Origin: Ensifer sp. IC4062
GTDB lineage: Bacteria; Pseudomonadota; Alphaproteobacteria; Rhizobiales; Rhizobiaceae
Direction: 5' to 3'
DNA length: 64,000 nucleotides
NCBI RefSeq assembly: GCF_020193575.1
Contig: NZ_JADYVD010000004.1
Coordinates: forward strand, 62,001 to 126,000
Part shown: positions 8,197 through 17,816 of the stretch, piece after piece
Layout of the letters: every line of letters begins with the position of its first letter
How positions within the stretch are numbered: position 1 is the stretch's first letter
Notes under the pieces: model-generated
Database searches by the model: none
Told to the model about the DNA's origin: nothing
What the model saw: only the letters and a program-made list of their open reading frames with translations
Translations under genes and position numbers: made by a program

Positions 8197-10086
8197 ATGA
8201 GTGAAGTCGAAATGTCCGTCGAGAAACATGTCTTCGAAGCCGATGTGGCGCGACTGCTCCATTTGATGGTGCACTCGGTCTACTCGGACAAGAACATCTT
8301 CCTTCGCGAGCTGATTTCAAATGCGGCGGACGCCTGCGAGAAGCTGCGCTATGAGGCGATCGTCGCACCTGAGCTGCTCGCCAACGATCCCGCACCACGC
8401 ATCACGTTGACGCTGGACGAGGAAAAGGCGCGTCTCGTCGTCGAAGACAACGGCATCGGCATGAACCGTGACGAACTGGTCGAATCCCTTGGCACCATCG
8501 CACGTTCCGGCACGCGCGCCTTCATGGAGCGGATCGAGGCGGCACAGGGCAAGGAAGGCGCACAGCTTATCGGCCAGTTCGGCGTCGGTTTTTATTCCGC
8601 CTTCATGGTGGCTGACAATGTCGACGTCGTTTCCCGCCGTGCCGGCTCGGACAAGGCCTGGCATTGGGCGTCCGACGGCAAGGGCAGCTACACGGTTTCC
8701 GCAGTTGAACTTTCCGATGCTCCAGCGCGCGGCACGCGGATCACGCTGCATCTCATGCATGACGCCAAGACTTACACGTCGCGCTGGACGGTCGAGCGGA
8801 TCGTCAAGGAGCAATCCGGCCACGTGCCCGTGCCGATCTCGATCGTGGAAAAGCCCGGCGAAGAGCCGGCCCAGGTCGCTGACGGTACGGCTCTCTGGAC
8901 CAAGCAGAAGAGCGAGATTTCCAAGGAAGACTATGCGGATTTCTACCGCAGCGTCGCCGGCCAGTATGACGAACCGGCCGTAACCGTTCACTTCCGGGCG
9001 GAAGGCCGCCACGAATTTACGGCGCTCGCCTTCGTGCCGGGCTCCAAGCCCTTCGATCTCTTCGACCCGGATCGCAAGGGACGGATGAAGCTCTATGTCA
9101 AGCGTGTCTTCATCACCGACGAGGCGGAATTGCTGCCTCGCTACCTGCGCTTCGTGCGCGGGCTTATCGACACGGCCGACCTGCCCCTCAACGTCTCGCG
9201 CGAGATGATCCAGGAGAGCCCGCTGCTCGCCAGCATCCGCAAGGGGCTGACAAACCGGGTATTGACCAGCATCGAGAAACTGGCGGAAAGCGAGCCGGAG
9301 ACCTTCGCCAAGGTGTGGGAAAACTTCGGCAGCGTCATCAAGGAAGGCATCTACGAGGACTTCGAGCGACGGGCGCAGCTGATCGCGCTTTCGCGCTTCC
9401 GCACCACCGCTTCGGACGACAACCCGCGCGCCTTGAGCGACTACGTCAAGGACATGAAGGACGGGCAGACCGCGATCTATTACCTGACCGGCGACAACCT
9501 TGCCCAACTGAAGGCCTCGCCGCAGCTCGAGGGGTTCCGCGCCCGCGGCATCGAAGTGTTGCTGCTCACCGATCCGGTCGACAGCTTCTGGGTGACCTCG
9601 GCACCGGAATTCGAAGGCAAGCCGTTCAAGTCGATCACGCAAGGGGCGGCCGATCTTGCTGGTATCGCAAAGCAAGAGGCCGACGGGACGACATCTGCGG
9701 AGACGAGCCAGACCGTTACGGAATTCGTGGTCTTCGCCAAGACGGCGCTCGGCGACGCGGTGTCCGATGTCAGGACCTCGGAGCGGCTGACGGAAAGCGC
9801 GGTTTGTCTCGTGGCACCCGAGCACGGACCGGATCGCCAGCTCGAGAAGATGCTGCAGGGTGCAGGCCGCATCGACGGCGCGGCCAAGCCGATCCTGGAA
9901 ATCAATCCCCACCACAGCCTGATCACCGCCATCGCTGCCTGCCCCGCCGAGGACGCAGCATTCCGAGAGGACGCGGTGAAGCTCCTGCTCGACCAAGCGC
10001 GCGTTCTCGACGGCGACAGGCCGGAAGATCCGCGCGCCTTTGCCGAGCGGCTGTCACGCGTCTTCAGCCGCGCCTCGAAGAGTTAA
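8197..10086 (+). CDS. htpG: Molecular chaperone HtpG (Hsp90 family)
   Basis: Cytoplasmic ATP-dependent chaperone of 629 aa, close to the usual family length. The ATG at 8197 follows GGAGG at 8181; a longer frame from 8137 would start inside the predicted promoter and is rejected. The N-terminal GHKL ATPase motifs are present: ELISNAADACEKLRY, VEDNGIGM, and GQFGVGFYSAFMV (ATP lid). LPLNVSREMIQES in the middle domain is strongly conserved, and HHSLI lies in the C-terminal dimerisation region. The RpoH-like promoter directly upstream fits heat-shock control. Confidence 0.96.
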   Translation: MSEVEMSVEKHVFEADVARLLHLMVHSVYSDKNIFLRELISNAADACEKLRYEAIVAPELLANDPAPRITLTLDEEKARLVVEDNGIGMNRDELVESLGTIARSGTRAFMERIEAAQGKEGAQLIGQFGVGFYSAFMVADNVDVVSRRAGSDKAWHWASDGKGSYTVSAVELSDAPARGTRITLHLMHDAKTYTSRWTVERIVKEQSGHVPVPISIVEKPGEEPAQVADGTALWTKQKSEISKEDYADFYRSVAGQYDEPAVTVHFRAEGRHEFTALAFVPGSKPFDLFDPDRKGRMKLYVKRVFITDEAELLPRYLRFVRGLIDTADLPLNVSREMIQESPLLASIRKGLTNRVLTSIEKLAESEPETFAKVWENFGSVIKEGIYEDFERRAQLIALSRFRTTASDDNPRALSDYVKDMKDGQTAIYYLTGDNLAQLKASPQLEGFRARGIEVLLLTDPVDSFWVTSAPEFEGKPFKSITQGAADLAGIAKQEADGTTSAETSQTVTEFVVFAKTALGDAVSDVRTSERLTESAVCLVAPEHGPDRQLEKMLQGAGRIDGAAKPILEINPHHSLITAIAACPAEDAAFREDAVKLLLDQARVLDGDRPEDPRAFAERLSRVFSRASKS

Positions 10087-10126
10087 GAGACTTAGCGGAT
10101 ATGCTCCTCGTCCGGCTTGCCGGCCA

Positions 10127-10206
10127 CCTTCTCCCCGCAAGCGGGGCGAAGGGACTCGCGGCGCCCGCCCGAATCCCCTCGCCCCGTTTGCGGGGAGAGG
10201 GCTAGG
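10127..10206. repeat. Intergenic inverted-repeat element after htpG
   Basis: Two small hairpins (around CTCCCCGCAAGCGGGG and CGCCCCGTTTGCGGGG) are themselves arranged as an inverted pair across about 80 bases, so the whole element can fold into one long stem. Elements of this composition are common between rhizobial genes. It lies 40 bases after the htpG stop and could terminate transcription from that side. Confidence 0.65.
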
Positions 10207-10242
10207 GTGAGTGGCAAAGGCGGCAAACGCGCAACGTGAAGC

Positions 10243-10348
10243 CTGCTGCATGTTTCCTTAAATCGTACCCGATTCAAGGAAAAAACATGCAGCAATTCAA
10301 AGTGCTACAGCGTCCTTTGCGCGTCTGACAAGACGCGCGGCGCTGTAG
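10243..10348 (+). repeat. RIME-like repeat, copy 1
   Basis: 106-base mosaic of two palindromes: one spans about 10243-10290 (CTGCATGTTTCCTTAAATCG and its complement) and the other about 10304-10348 (CTACAGCG...CGCTGTAG enclosing GCGCGTCT/AGACGCGC). The same sequence recurs in opposite orientation at 50946-51049. Size and two-palindrome layout match the Rhizobium-specific intergenic mosaic element described in Sinorhizobium; the exact class was not verified. Confidence 0.75.
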
Positions 10349-10354
10349 CCGGTC

Positions 10355-11539
10355 TCAGCCTTTAACCTTCGGGGCCATGCCGATCTCGGACAGCACCTCT
10401 TCCGTATGCTCCCCAAGCCGCGGCACGCCGCGCTCGAGCGCGAGCGACGCGCGTGAGAAGCGAAGCGGAGTCCTGACGCCCGGCGACGTTCCCGCCGCCG
10501 CGCCGGTGTGTGGCGTATCCACCCGCATCTGCCGATGAAGGATCTGCGGATCGGCAAAAACGTCTGCGACCGTGTTGATCGGGCCGCCCGGGACACCCGC
10601 AGCTTCGAGTTTCGCGAGAAGCGCATCCCGCGCGAACTTCGCCGTCTCCGCGGCGAGTTCCGGCGTGAGCGTATCGCGATGCTGAACACGGCCGGCGTTG
10701 GTCAGGTATCGCTCGTCTGACGCCAGGTCCGCGCGACCGAGCACGTCACAGAATTTGACGAACTGCCGGTCGTTTCCGACGGCGACGATGAGATGCCCGT
10801 CGGCGGTCGGAAAGACCTGGTACGGTGCGATGTTCGGATGCGCATTGCCAAGACGCCGCGGTGCCTTGCCCGAAACCAGAAAATTCAGAGCCTGATTGGC
10901 GAGCACGCCTGTCATGCAATCAAGCAGCGCCATGTCGATCTGCTGCCCCTCGCCGGTGCGTTCGCGCTGGGCAAGCGCGGCCTGCACGGCAATCACGCCG
11001 TAAAGCCCCGTAAAGATATCGGCGAAGGCCACGCCGATCTTCTGCGGCTCGCGATCCGGCTCACCGGTAAGATCCATGATCCCGCTCATGCCCTGGACGA
11101 TGTAGTCGTAGCCGGCGCGGTGGGCATAGGGGCCGTCCTGCCCGAAGCCGGTCACGGAACAATAGATGAGCCGCGGGTTGATCTTCCTCAGGCTCTCATA
11201 GTCGAGCCCGTATTTTGCGAGACCACCGACCTTGAAGTTTTCGAGGAGTACGTCGGATTGCGCCGCGAGCCGCCGGACCGCCTCCTGCCCCTCCCCTGTC
11301 GTGAAGTCGAGCACAACCGAACGCTTGCCCCGGTTGCAGGCGTGGAAATAGGCGGCGTCGAGCTTCTCGCCACCCTCGCCTTCGACAAAGGGCGGTCCCC
11401 AGGTTCGGGTATCGTCGCCTGCCGGGCTTTCGACCTTGATGACGTCGGCGCCAAGATCGGCGAGTGTCTGACCGATCCAAGGACCGGCTAGAATGCGGGC
11501 GAGTTCTAGAACACGAATACCCTTGAGCGGCGCTTCCAT
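10355..11539 (-). CDS. CaiB/BaiF family CoA-transferase, probably succinate-glutarate CoA-transferase
   Basis: Class III CoA-transferase of 394 aa. Seen: LELARILAGPWIGQTLADLGADVIKVE at the N-terminus, NRGKRSVVLD, GFGQDGPYAHRAGYDYIVQG, and IGVAFADIFTG with the predicted catalytic Asp. The stop of gcdH lies 11 bases upstream of its start, so the two are co-transcribed. Pairing with glutaryl-CoA dehydrogenase suggests it makes glutaryl-CoA from glutarate using succinyl-CoA, as the SUGCT-type enzymes do; the substrate is inferred from context. Confidence 0.85.
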   Translation of the reverse strand: MEAPLKGIRVLELARILAGPWIGQTLADLGADVIKVESPAGDDTRTWGPPFVEGEGGEKLDAAYFHACNRGKRSVVLDFTTGEGQEAVRRLAAQSDVLLENFKVGGLAKYGLDYESLRKINPRLIYCSVTGFGQDGPYAHRAGYDYIVQGMSGIMDLTGEPDREPQKIGVAFADIFTGLYGVIAVQAALAQRERTGEGQQIDMALLDCMTGVLANQALNFLVSGKAPRRLGNAHPNIAPYQVFPTADGHLIVAVGNDRQFVKFCDVLGRADLASDERYLTNAGRVQHRDTLTPELAAETAKFARDALLAKLEAAGVPGGPINTVADVFADPQILHRQMRVDTPHTGAAAGTSPGVRTPLRFSRASLALERGVPRLGEHTEEVLSEIGMAPKVKG

Positions 11540-11550
11540 GACAGCAACAC

Positions 11551-12738
11551 TCAGAAGAAGGCCTGAAGCCCGGTCTGGGCGCGGCCGAGGATCAGGGCAT
11601 GCACATCATGCGTGCCCTCATAGGTATTGACGGTCTCCAGGTTCAGCATGTGACGCATGACCTGATATTCCTCGGAGATGCCATTGCCGCCGTGCATGTC
11701 GCGGGACATGCGGGCGATATCGAGCGCCTTGCCGCAATTGTTGCGTTTGACGATCGAGATCATTTCCGGCGCCATGCGGCCCTCGTCCATCAGCCGGCCG
11801 ACGCGGAGCGATCCCTGCAGTCCGAGCGTGATCTCGGTCTGCATGTCCGCGAGTTTCTTCTGGAAGAGCTGCGTCTGGGCGAGCGGACGGTTGAACTGCT
11901 TGCGATCGAGGCCGTATTGACGCGCAGCGTGCCAGCAGAATTCAGCCGCACCGAGCGCGCCCCAGGAGATGCCGTAGCGGGCGCGGTTGAGGCAGCCGAA
12001 GGGACCCTTGAGCCCTTCGACATTCGGCAGCAGCGCGTCCTCGCCGACCTCGACGTTGTCGAGAACGATCTCGCCGGTGATCGACGCGCGCAGCGAAAGC
12101 TTGCCGGCGATCTTTGGTGCAGAGAGCCCTTTCATGCCCTTTTCCAGCACGAAGCCGCGGATGGCGTTTCCATGGGCCTCCGACTTCGCCCAGACCACGA
12201 AGACATCGGCAAGCGGCGCGTTGGAAATCCACATCTTCGAGCCGATCAGCCGGTAGCCGCCATCGGTCTTGATCGCCCGCGTCTTCATGCCTGCGGGATC
12301 GGAGCCGGCGTCCGGTTCGGTCAGGCCGAAGCAGCCGATCCACTCGCCGCTGATGAGCTTCGGAAGATACTTCCGCTTCTGATCCTCCGAACCGTAGGCG
12401 AAGATCGGATAGATCACGAGCGACGACTGCACGCTCATCATCGAACGATAGCCGGAATCGACGCGCTCGATTTCGCGAGCGACGAGGCCATAGGCGACAT
12501 AGGACGCGCCGACGCCGCCGTAGCTTTCCGACACGGTGACGCCGAGCAAGCCGAGGTCGCCCATTTCGCGGAAGATCGTCGGGTCGGTCTTTTCCTCGCG
12601 ATAGGCTTCGATCACGCGCGGCTGCAGCTTCTCCTGGGCGTAGGCGCGCGCCGTATCGCGGATCATCCGCTCGTCTTCGCTCAACTGATCCTCGAGCAGA
12701 AACGGATCGTCCCACTGAAACTGGATCTTGTCGGCCAT
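11551..12738 (-). CDS. gcdH: Glutaryl-CoA dehydrogenase
   Basis: FAD-dependent acyl-CoA dehydrogenase of 395 aa that oxidises and decarboxylates glutaryl-CoA to crotonyl-CoA in lysine and glutarate breakdown. The ATG at 12738 follows GGGAGAGA; the upstream open frame is not family-like. Signatures include [35 protein letters not shown], and the C-terminal [17 protein letters not shown] with the catalytic Glu in YEGT, which is characteristic of GcdH. Electrons go to ETF. First gene of a two-gene unit with the CoA-transferase. Confidence 0.94.
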   Translation of the reverse strand: MADKIQFQWDDPFLLEDQLSEDERMIRDTARAYAQEKLQPRVIEAYREEKTDPTIFREMGDLGLLGVTVSESYGGVGASYVAYGLVAREIERVDSGYRSMMSVQSSLVIYPIFAYGSEDQKRKYLPKLISGEWIGCFGLTEPDAGSDPAGMKTRAIKTDGGYRLIGSKMWISNAPLADVFVVWAKSEAHGNAIRGFVLEKGMKGLSAPKIAGKLSLRASITGEIVLDNVEVGEDALLPNVEGLKGPFGCLNRARYGISWGALGAAEFCWHAARQYGLDRKQFNRPLAQTQLFQKKLADMQTEITLGLQGSLRVGRLMDEGRMAPEMISIVKRNNCGKALDIARMSRDMHGGNGISEEYQVMRHMLNLETVNTYEGTHDVHALILGRAQTGLQAFF

Positions 12739-12905
12739 GTCTCTCTCCCGTCGTATTTTTCCGCCTGTGGTTATGGCAAGTGGGCCCAACGGTTTCAAAC
12801 GAAATTGAGGCACTGCCTCATGCGCCTGGGGAATGGACCTTGCGCCCGAGGCGGTTCTGCTGATTATTCGCAAAACGCGATACCGAGACCGACACGCCCG
12901 CCACC

Positions 12906-13865
12906 ATGACCAACAATCGCCTCGAACGTTTTGCCCATAACCTCGATTGGAATCTGCTGCGCACCTTCGTCGTTGTCGTCGAGGAGGGCAGCATCACGGC
13001 CGCGGCTAATCGGCTGCTTCTGCAGCAGCCGGCCGTTAGCATGGCGTTGAAGCGGCTGGAGCAGACTGTCGGGCAGAAGCTGATCGACCGGAGGCCGGGT
13101 CGGTTCAATCTGACCGAAGCGGGGGAGAAATTGCATGGCCAGTGCCGGGACATCTTCGCCGCGGTGGTTCGCCTGCCCAATGTGCTGGAGACCGTGGGCG
13201 AAGAGGTGACTGGCCATCTCAACATCCATTCGGTCAGTCATGCTCACAATCCGGCCTGGGATCGCAAACTCGACACTTTCTTCCGAATGCATCCGAAAGT
13301 GACACTGTCGGTGACGATCGCGACGACAGTCGATGTGCTCAGCGCCGTCGAGCGCAACATCGCCACGATGGGCCTTTGCGACGGCATCATTCCTGACGGA
13401 TTGAACAAGAGCTTCCATATTCGCGAGCGTTACGCACTTTATTGCGGGCGCGGCCATCCGCTGTTCGGTGTCGAAGGCGTGGATTTCAACGACCTGCGTG
13501 GCAACCCCTACATCGCCTTCATTGCCGACGTCCTTGGCGGGCAGCACATGAGTTCGGTGACCGCCGTTCGCGCGATCGGCTCCTTCGGCCAACAGGTCCG
13601 GGGCGTTTCCTGCAATGTCGAGGAGGTCATGCGGCTGATTTCGGCGAATGTCGGTATCGGCATGCTGCCCGATCACCTCGCAGGACCTGCAGCCAAGGCC
13701 GGGCAGCTGTGGCAACTGCCGCCCTACAGCGACCTTCCGACGACGGATGTCTTTCGCATCTCGAATCCGAACTCGATCCTCAATCCGGCGGAAGCAGCCT
13801 TTCTAGCGCATGTTGCGGATACGGAACCGCTGGATCACTGTCTGAGTCATCATTTGGATTGGTAA
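12906..13865 (+). CDS. LysR-family regulator, divergent from gcdH
   Basis: 319-aa LysR regulator with an N-terminal winged helix-turn-helix ([37 protein letters not shown], given here as a region at residues 15-50) and a periplasmic-binding-like effector domain. It is transcribed away from gcdH with 167 bases between starts, the standard LysR arrangement, so it probably controls the glutarate genes in response to glutarate or a CoA derivative. The last ~45 bases of this gene recur as a damaged copy at 35711-35754. Confidence 0.87.
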   Translation: MTNNRLERFAHNLDWNLLRTFVVVVEEGSITAAANRLLLQQPAVSMALKRLEQTVGQKLIDRRPGRFNLTEAGEKLHGQCRDIFAAVVRLPNVLETVGEEVTGHLNIHSVSHAHNPAWDRKLDTFFRMHPKVTLSVTIATTVDVLSAVERNIATMGLCDGIIPDGLNKSFHIRERYALYCGRGHPLFGVEGVDFNDLRGNPYIAFIADVLGGQHMSSVTAVRAIGSFGQQVRGVSCNVEEVMRLISANVGIGMLPDHLAGPAAKAGQLWQLPPYSDLPTTDVFRISNPNSILNPAEAAFLAHVADTEPLDHCLSHHLDW

Positions 13866-14048
13866 CAACCGGAGCGTGCCCCTCAGGCAAACCTTCACGG
13901 CTGATACGGCGCGTGTTTGGGCTTCGGTGACTCATCAGCCTTCGATGGTGGCGCGTTGGTCGGCTGTCGGGTAGTTGAGCGACACACCCCCTACGACCCG
14001 AAGGCACCCGGTGCTGCCGTCCCGGCTTTCACACTTACTGGCTGAACG

Positions 14049-14621
14049 TTAGACGTAAAGCAGCCCTCGCCTCAGCGCTATGGCGACAGCGTCGGCGCGA
14101 TTCTGCGCATGAAGCTTGGCAAGCACTGCAGCGACGTGGAATTTCGCGGTATGCACCGAGATTTTGAGCTGGCGGGCGATCACCTTATTCGAGGCCCCCT
14201 CAGCAAGCAGCGCAAGCGTTTCCAGTTCGCGGGGGCTGAGTGACAGGTTGTTCGGCACGTCTCTCGGCAGCACTGCCTCTTCCGTATCCGCGGTCTCTTT
14301 TGTATCTCCAGCGTCAACGGCTGACAGGCGATATCCTGCCGCGACGACGGTCGTCGCGGCAGCGATGAGAGCGGCATCCGCGGAATGCGGCAGCACAGCA
14401 TGGATGTTGCCAGCCGAGGCTGCTGCACCAAGCACGATATGCGGCGTCGCTGCGTCGAGAGGTTCGCCATCGGTCACGACGACATCGAAATTCTCCGGCT
14501 GCTCGAGATCGAAAGACGTCGCCACGGCGACATGACCGCGCTCCCCCAGAGCATGTTCCAATTCGTCCGTTTGCTCCGGATCGGACAGGGCTATCATCAC
14601 TGTCAGCGGGCGCTCAGCCAT
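14049..14621 (-). CDS. LuxR-type regulator with degenerate receiver
   Basis: 190 aa. The C-terminus (from about residue 125) is a complete GerE/LuxR helix-turn-helix with LSPRELETLALLAEGASNKV and SVHTAKFHVAAVLAKL. The N-terminal ~100 residues look like a shortened receiver: an Asp is present in DVVVTDGEP, but the usual N-terminal acidic pair is absent (MIALSDPE instead) and the middle is short. The start lies 16 bases after the stop of the HtrA-like gene on the same strand, so the two are probably one operon. Target genes unknown. Confidence 0.8.
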   Translation of the reverse strand: MAERPLTVMIALSDPEQTDELEHALGERGHVAVATSFDLEQPENFDVVVTDGEPLDAATPHIVLGAAASAGNIHAVLPHSADAALIAAATTVVAAGYRLSAVDAGDTKETADTEEAVLPRDVPNNLSLSPRELETLALLAEGASNKVIARQLKISVHTAKFHVAAVLAKLHAQNRADAVAIALRRGLLYV

Positions 14622-14637
14622 GCATCCTCACTGTCGA

Positions 14638-15510
14638 TCATGAGCGCGGGCGTGCGCCGACGACGATGTCGAGGTTTTGCGCCTCACCGCCGCGCAATAT
14701 TCCGAGTGCCACCGTTTTGCCGACACTATCGGGACCGACCTGGCGGATCAGGTCCCGGACACCTTCCACGGTCTCGCCATTCCAGGATGTGATGATGTCG
14801 CCGAGCACCAGCCCGGCCTTCTCCGCCGGACCGCCGGCCTCGAGGGTGATCACCATTGCGCCCCGCGCCTTCTCCTGACGCACCGGGTGCAACCCTGCTC
14901 CGAGATATCCGCGCGGCATATGTCCCTTTTCGGCGAGTGTTGCCGCGACCCGGTCGACCGTTTCGGTCGGAATGACAAGAGCGCGCCTGCCAAGGCCGAA
15001 CAGGACGAGTCCGATGAAGCCACCCTCGGCATCGATCGCCGCGCCGCCCTCGGCGCGCGGGTCGATGCTCGCGGTAAGGCGAATGCGCCGATCGATCAGG
15101 CCGCCACGCATGCTGCGCCAAGCGGGGCCGACCTCACTGACAATCCCGAAGCCGGCCAGCGTAGAAGCTTCCGCCCGGCCGACAGCGACGACAAGATTGC
15201 CTGCCTCCGTCCTCCGGGCGGGTTTCAGAGCCGGCGCGCCATCAGGCACATCCGATTTCAGCACGGCGATCCCCGTCGTTGGGTCGCGCCCAACGAATTC
15301 AGCCGCCGCGGAGCTGCCGGACGGCAAAGTCAAAGTGATGCCTTCCTCGGTTTCGATCGCCTCGCTCGCGGCAACGAACAATCCTTCACGCCAATGGACC
15401 GCGCTCGAAGAATTGTGGCGGCTGACATGGACGGCGGCGATCCCCGGAGCGGCGGCGGCGACAAGGCCGGCGATCTCTCGAGAGAAGTCGGCAAGGCTGG
15501 CTTTCGGCAT
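14638..15510 (-). CDS. HtrA-like PDZ protein lacking the catalytic triad (pseudoprotease)
   Basis: 290 aa from the ATG at 15510, which has AGGAGG 6 bases upstream; an in-frame TTG at 15525 overlaps that site and is rejected. Fold: trypsin-like S1C domain (residues ~10-190) then one PDZ domain (~200-285, with GAMVITLEAGGPAEKAGLVLGDII). Where active HtrA proteins read NAHVV the protein reads AASEAI, the DLAVLK Asp is Gly (GIAVLK), and GNSGGPL is replaced by AEGGAAI, so His, Asp and Ser are all missing. There is no signal peptide, unlike periplasmic Deg proteases, so it should be cytoplasmic. It precedes a LuxR-type regulator by 16 bases. A binding or sensory role is inferred. Confidence 0.8.
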   Translation of the reverse strand: MPKASLADFSREIAGLVAAAAPGIAAVHVSRHNSSSAVHWREGLFVAASEAIETEEGITLTLPSGSSAAAEFVGRDPTTGIAVLKSDVPDGAPALKPARRTEAGNLVVAVGRAEASTLAGFGIVSEVGPAWRSMRGGLIDRRIRLTASIDPRAEGGAAIDAEGGFIGLVLFGLGRRALVIPTETVDRVAATLAEKGHMPRGYLGAGLHPVRQEKARGAMVITLEAGGPAEKAGLVLGDIITSWNGETVEGVRDLIRQVGPDSVGKTVALGILRGGEAQNLDIVVGARPRS

Positions 15511-15968
15511 GGTCTTCCTCCTCAATCCATCTGAGGAATGTCGTCTGTTTCACCACGCCGTCCAACTGGCCTCACGGCTAGGTTTGGCGCGAACTGGCCA
15601 TCCGGGCAGGTCGCGCCGGCTCCAGCACACATATAGGCATCGATCGCTCTGGGCTGTGGTGACGATTTAAGGGATGACCAGCAGCAGCAATGGCACCCCG
15701 TGCCTTCTTCCACGTTCCAGGACCGAAATATTATTCGCAGACCAGCATTCGCCCAGAGCATGGCGAACGTTGGTTCTGTTCGGAATTTGAGGCTTGGGCT
15801 GGAGAAAATCGAAGGTGTGAGATGACACTGGGCGCAGATGAGAACCGTCGGTCCCGCACATATGCGCGCAACCATGTTAGGGAGCACCGTGGGGGCAGGC
15901 AATTGCCCCGATCGGTCTCGGCGCGGGCGCGCGCAGGGATGCATCGACCGCGATGCACGTAAGTTGTG
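15511..15968. other. Intergenic region without a supported gene
   Basis: About 460 bases between the HtrA-like gene and the end of the ABC operon. A 140-codon open frame on the minus strand (15522-15944) is rich in Cys, Arg and Pro with no family look and is not called. No strong repeat was seen; the promoter of the HtrA-like/LuxR pair should lie just above 15510. Confidence 0.5.
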
Positions 15969-17816
15969 TCAGGGGGCACGTTGGATGGCCGAGCGCGGGA
16001 TCGATGCAACGAGGCGACGTGTATACGGGTGCTGCGGGTTGCCGATGACTCTCTCCGTCGGCCCCTCCTCGACGATCTCGCCAAGGTAGAGGACATAAAT
16101 GCGCTCGGTGATCTGGCGGACGACAGCGAGGTCGTGCGTGATGAAGAGATATGAGAGCTCGTGCTCAACCTGCAGGTGTCTGAACAGGTTGAGCACCTGC
16201 GCCTGCACCGAGAGGTCGAGGGCAGATACCGGTTCGTCGCAAACGAGGATTGCCGGTTTGACAGCAAGCGCACGTGCGATGGCGACTCGCTGGCGCTCGC
16301 CGCCTGAGAGCGACGCCGGACGGCGGGTGGCGTACGCGGCGGACAAGCCGACTTTCGCCAGCAGCGACGCGATCCGTTCAGCCGTCGCTGGGCTGGTAGC
16401 GCCCGCCGACGCCCCGAGCGCCTCGCCCAAGGCCTGCCCAACGCTATGCCTGGGATTTAGTGTTGAAAACGGATCCTGGAAGATCATCTGAATTGTCCGC
16501 CGAACGCGGACGCGGTCCGCCTTCGCCATGGCGTCGAAATCTGCTGCCGCGATGCCGTTGACATGGATATCGCCAGCAGTCGGGGTTTCGAGGCCGACGA
16601 GGCAGCGCCCGAGCGTGGTCTTGCCCGAGCCAGATTCGCCAACGAGGCCGACGCTTTCGCCGGGCATAATGTGTAGCGATACATCCTTTATGGCGCAGAT
16701 CGGACGGCCCCGCTCGCCCACGAATGTCTTGACGAGTCCATGGACGCGGACGAGCGCCCCTGCGGTTTCTCCCCGGCGCGGCGTCATCGGTGCCGCCGAG
16801 AGCGCCGCCGTGCGCAGAGCGTCGAGTTCGCCCTGGATCTCGTCCTGACGGATGCATGCAGTGAACCGGCTCGCATCGAGAGCAGTCAGCGGCGGCTTGC
16901 CGGTACGGCAAATCTGCTTCGCCCAGTCGCAGCGGTCGGCGAAACCACAGCTGTCGAGAACATCGGCCGCGCGCGGCACGGAGCCGCGGATCGCGACGAG
17001 CCGAGGCACGCGAATATCGACCGGCGGTTCCGAGAGCAGAAGTCCCAAGGTGTAAGGATGGAACGGCTGCCGCTCGACAGCTGCGGCGTCGCCGACTTCG
17101 AGCATTGAGCCGGCGTAGAGCACATAGACGCGCTGGCAGATCGAGAACGCAAGCCGCAGGTTGTGGGTAATGAGAATGAGGCTCATGTGTCGCTCGCGCT
17201 GGACACGACGCAGGAGCTTGATGATCTCCGCCTGAGTCGTTACGTCGAGCGCCGTCGAGGGCTCATCGGCAATAAGCAGCTCCGGGTCGCGAGCGAGAGC
17301 GGCGGCAAGTGCGACGCGCTGGCACATGCCCCCAGACAGCTGGAATGGCATGCGGCGGGCCACATCCTCGTCGACTATGCCGACTTCTGCGAGCCGTCTT
17401 TTCACTTCATCCGCTCTTGCGAAGCGCGAGGCGAATTCGGGCCGGTCGCGCAGCATCTCGTCAATATGGTCGCCGCTTCGCATGAGCGGATTCAGCATCG
17501 TGAACGGATCCTGCATAAGCATCGACATGCGAGACCCGCGGATCTTGCGGAGTTCGCTCTCGGCAAGCCGCATCAGGGGGACGCCGTCGAGCGTGACGGC
17601 GCCTGTGGCATTTATGCCTGGCGGCAATATGCCGGCGATTGCCCGTGCCGTGAGCGACTTTCCAGACCCGGATTCGCCGACGATCGCAATGGTCTCGCCC
17701 CGTTCCACCACGATGTTCAACGGCGTCGTGATGGGCACGGCACCGTCTGAGATCGCTAGCCCCTCGACCTTGAGGAGCGGACCTTCCTGGCCTGCGCGCC
17801 CCACGACCGCGTTCAC
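15969..17816 (-). CDS. Peptide-type ABC transporter ATPase, two fused nucleotide-binding domains
   Basis: 615 aa with two complete ABC ATPase domains of the DppD and DppF kinds. Domain 1 has GESGSGKSLTARA (near residue 48), signature LSGGM and Walker B LLIADEPSTALD, then the oligopeptide C-terminal extension with Cys residues. Domain 2 has GESGSGKTTLGR (near residue 395), LSGGERQRVAIARAL and ILVCDEPVSALD. Such fusions (GsiA-like) serve nickel/peptide-family importers. The start overlaps the stop of the upstream permease by 4 bases. Confidence 0.92.
   Translation of the reverse strand: MNAVVGRAGQEGPLLKVEGLAISDGAVPITTPLNIVVERGETIAIVGESGSGKSLTARAIAGILPPGINATGAVTLDGVPLMRLAESELRKIRGSRMSMLMQDPFTMLNPLMRSGDHIDEMLRDRPEFASRFARADEVKRRLAEVGIVDEDVARRMPFQLSGGMCQRVALAAALARDPELLIADEPSTALDVTTQAEIIKLLRRVQRERHMSLILITHNLRLAFSICQRVYVLYAGSMLEVGDAAAVERQPFHPYTLGLLLSEPPVDIRVPRLVAIRGSVPRAADVLDSCGFADRCDWAKQICRTGKPPLTALDASRFTACIRQDEIQGELDALRTAALSAAPMTPRRGETAGALVRVHGLVKTFVGERGRPICAIKDVSLHIMPGESVGLVGESGSGKTTLGRCLVGLETPTAGDIHVNGIAAADFDAMAKADRVRVRRTIQMIFQDPFSTLNPRHSVGQALGEALGASAGATSPATAERIASLLAKVGLSAAYATRRPASLSGGERQRVAIARALAVKPAILVCDEPVSALDLSVQAQVLNLFRHLQVEHELSYLFITHDLAVVRQITERIYVLYLGEIVEEGPTERVIGNPQHPYTRRLVASIPRSAIQRAP

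Noticed and set aside
8317-9996. 559-codon open frame on the minus strand
   Set aside because: It is the mirror of htpG, which is a clear Hsp90 gene; the minus-strand protein has no family character.
11599-12909. 436-codon plus-strand frame
   Set aside because: Antisense to gcdH.
15522-15944. 140-codon minus-strand frame in the gap before the ABC genes
   Set aside because: Cys/Arg/Pro-rich, overlaps the start region of the HtrA-like gene, no ribosome site or family.
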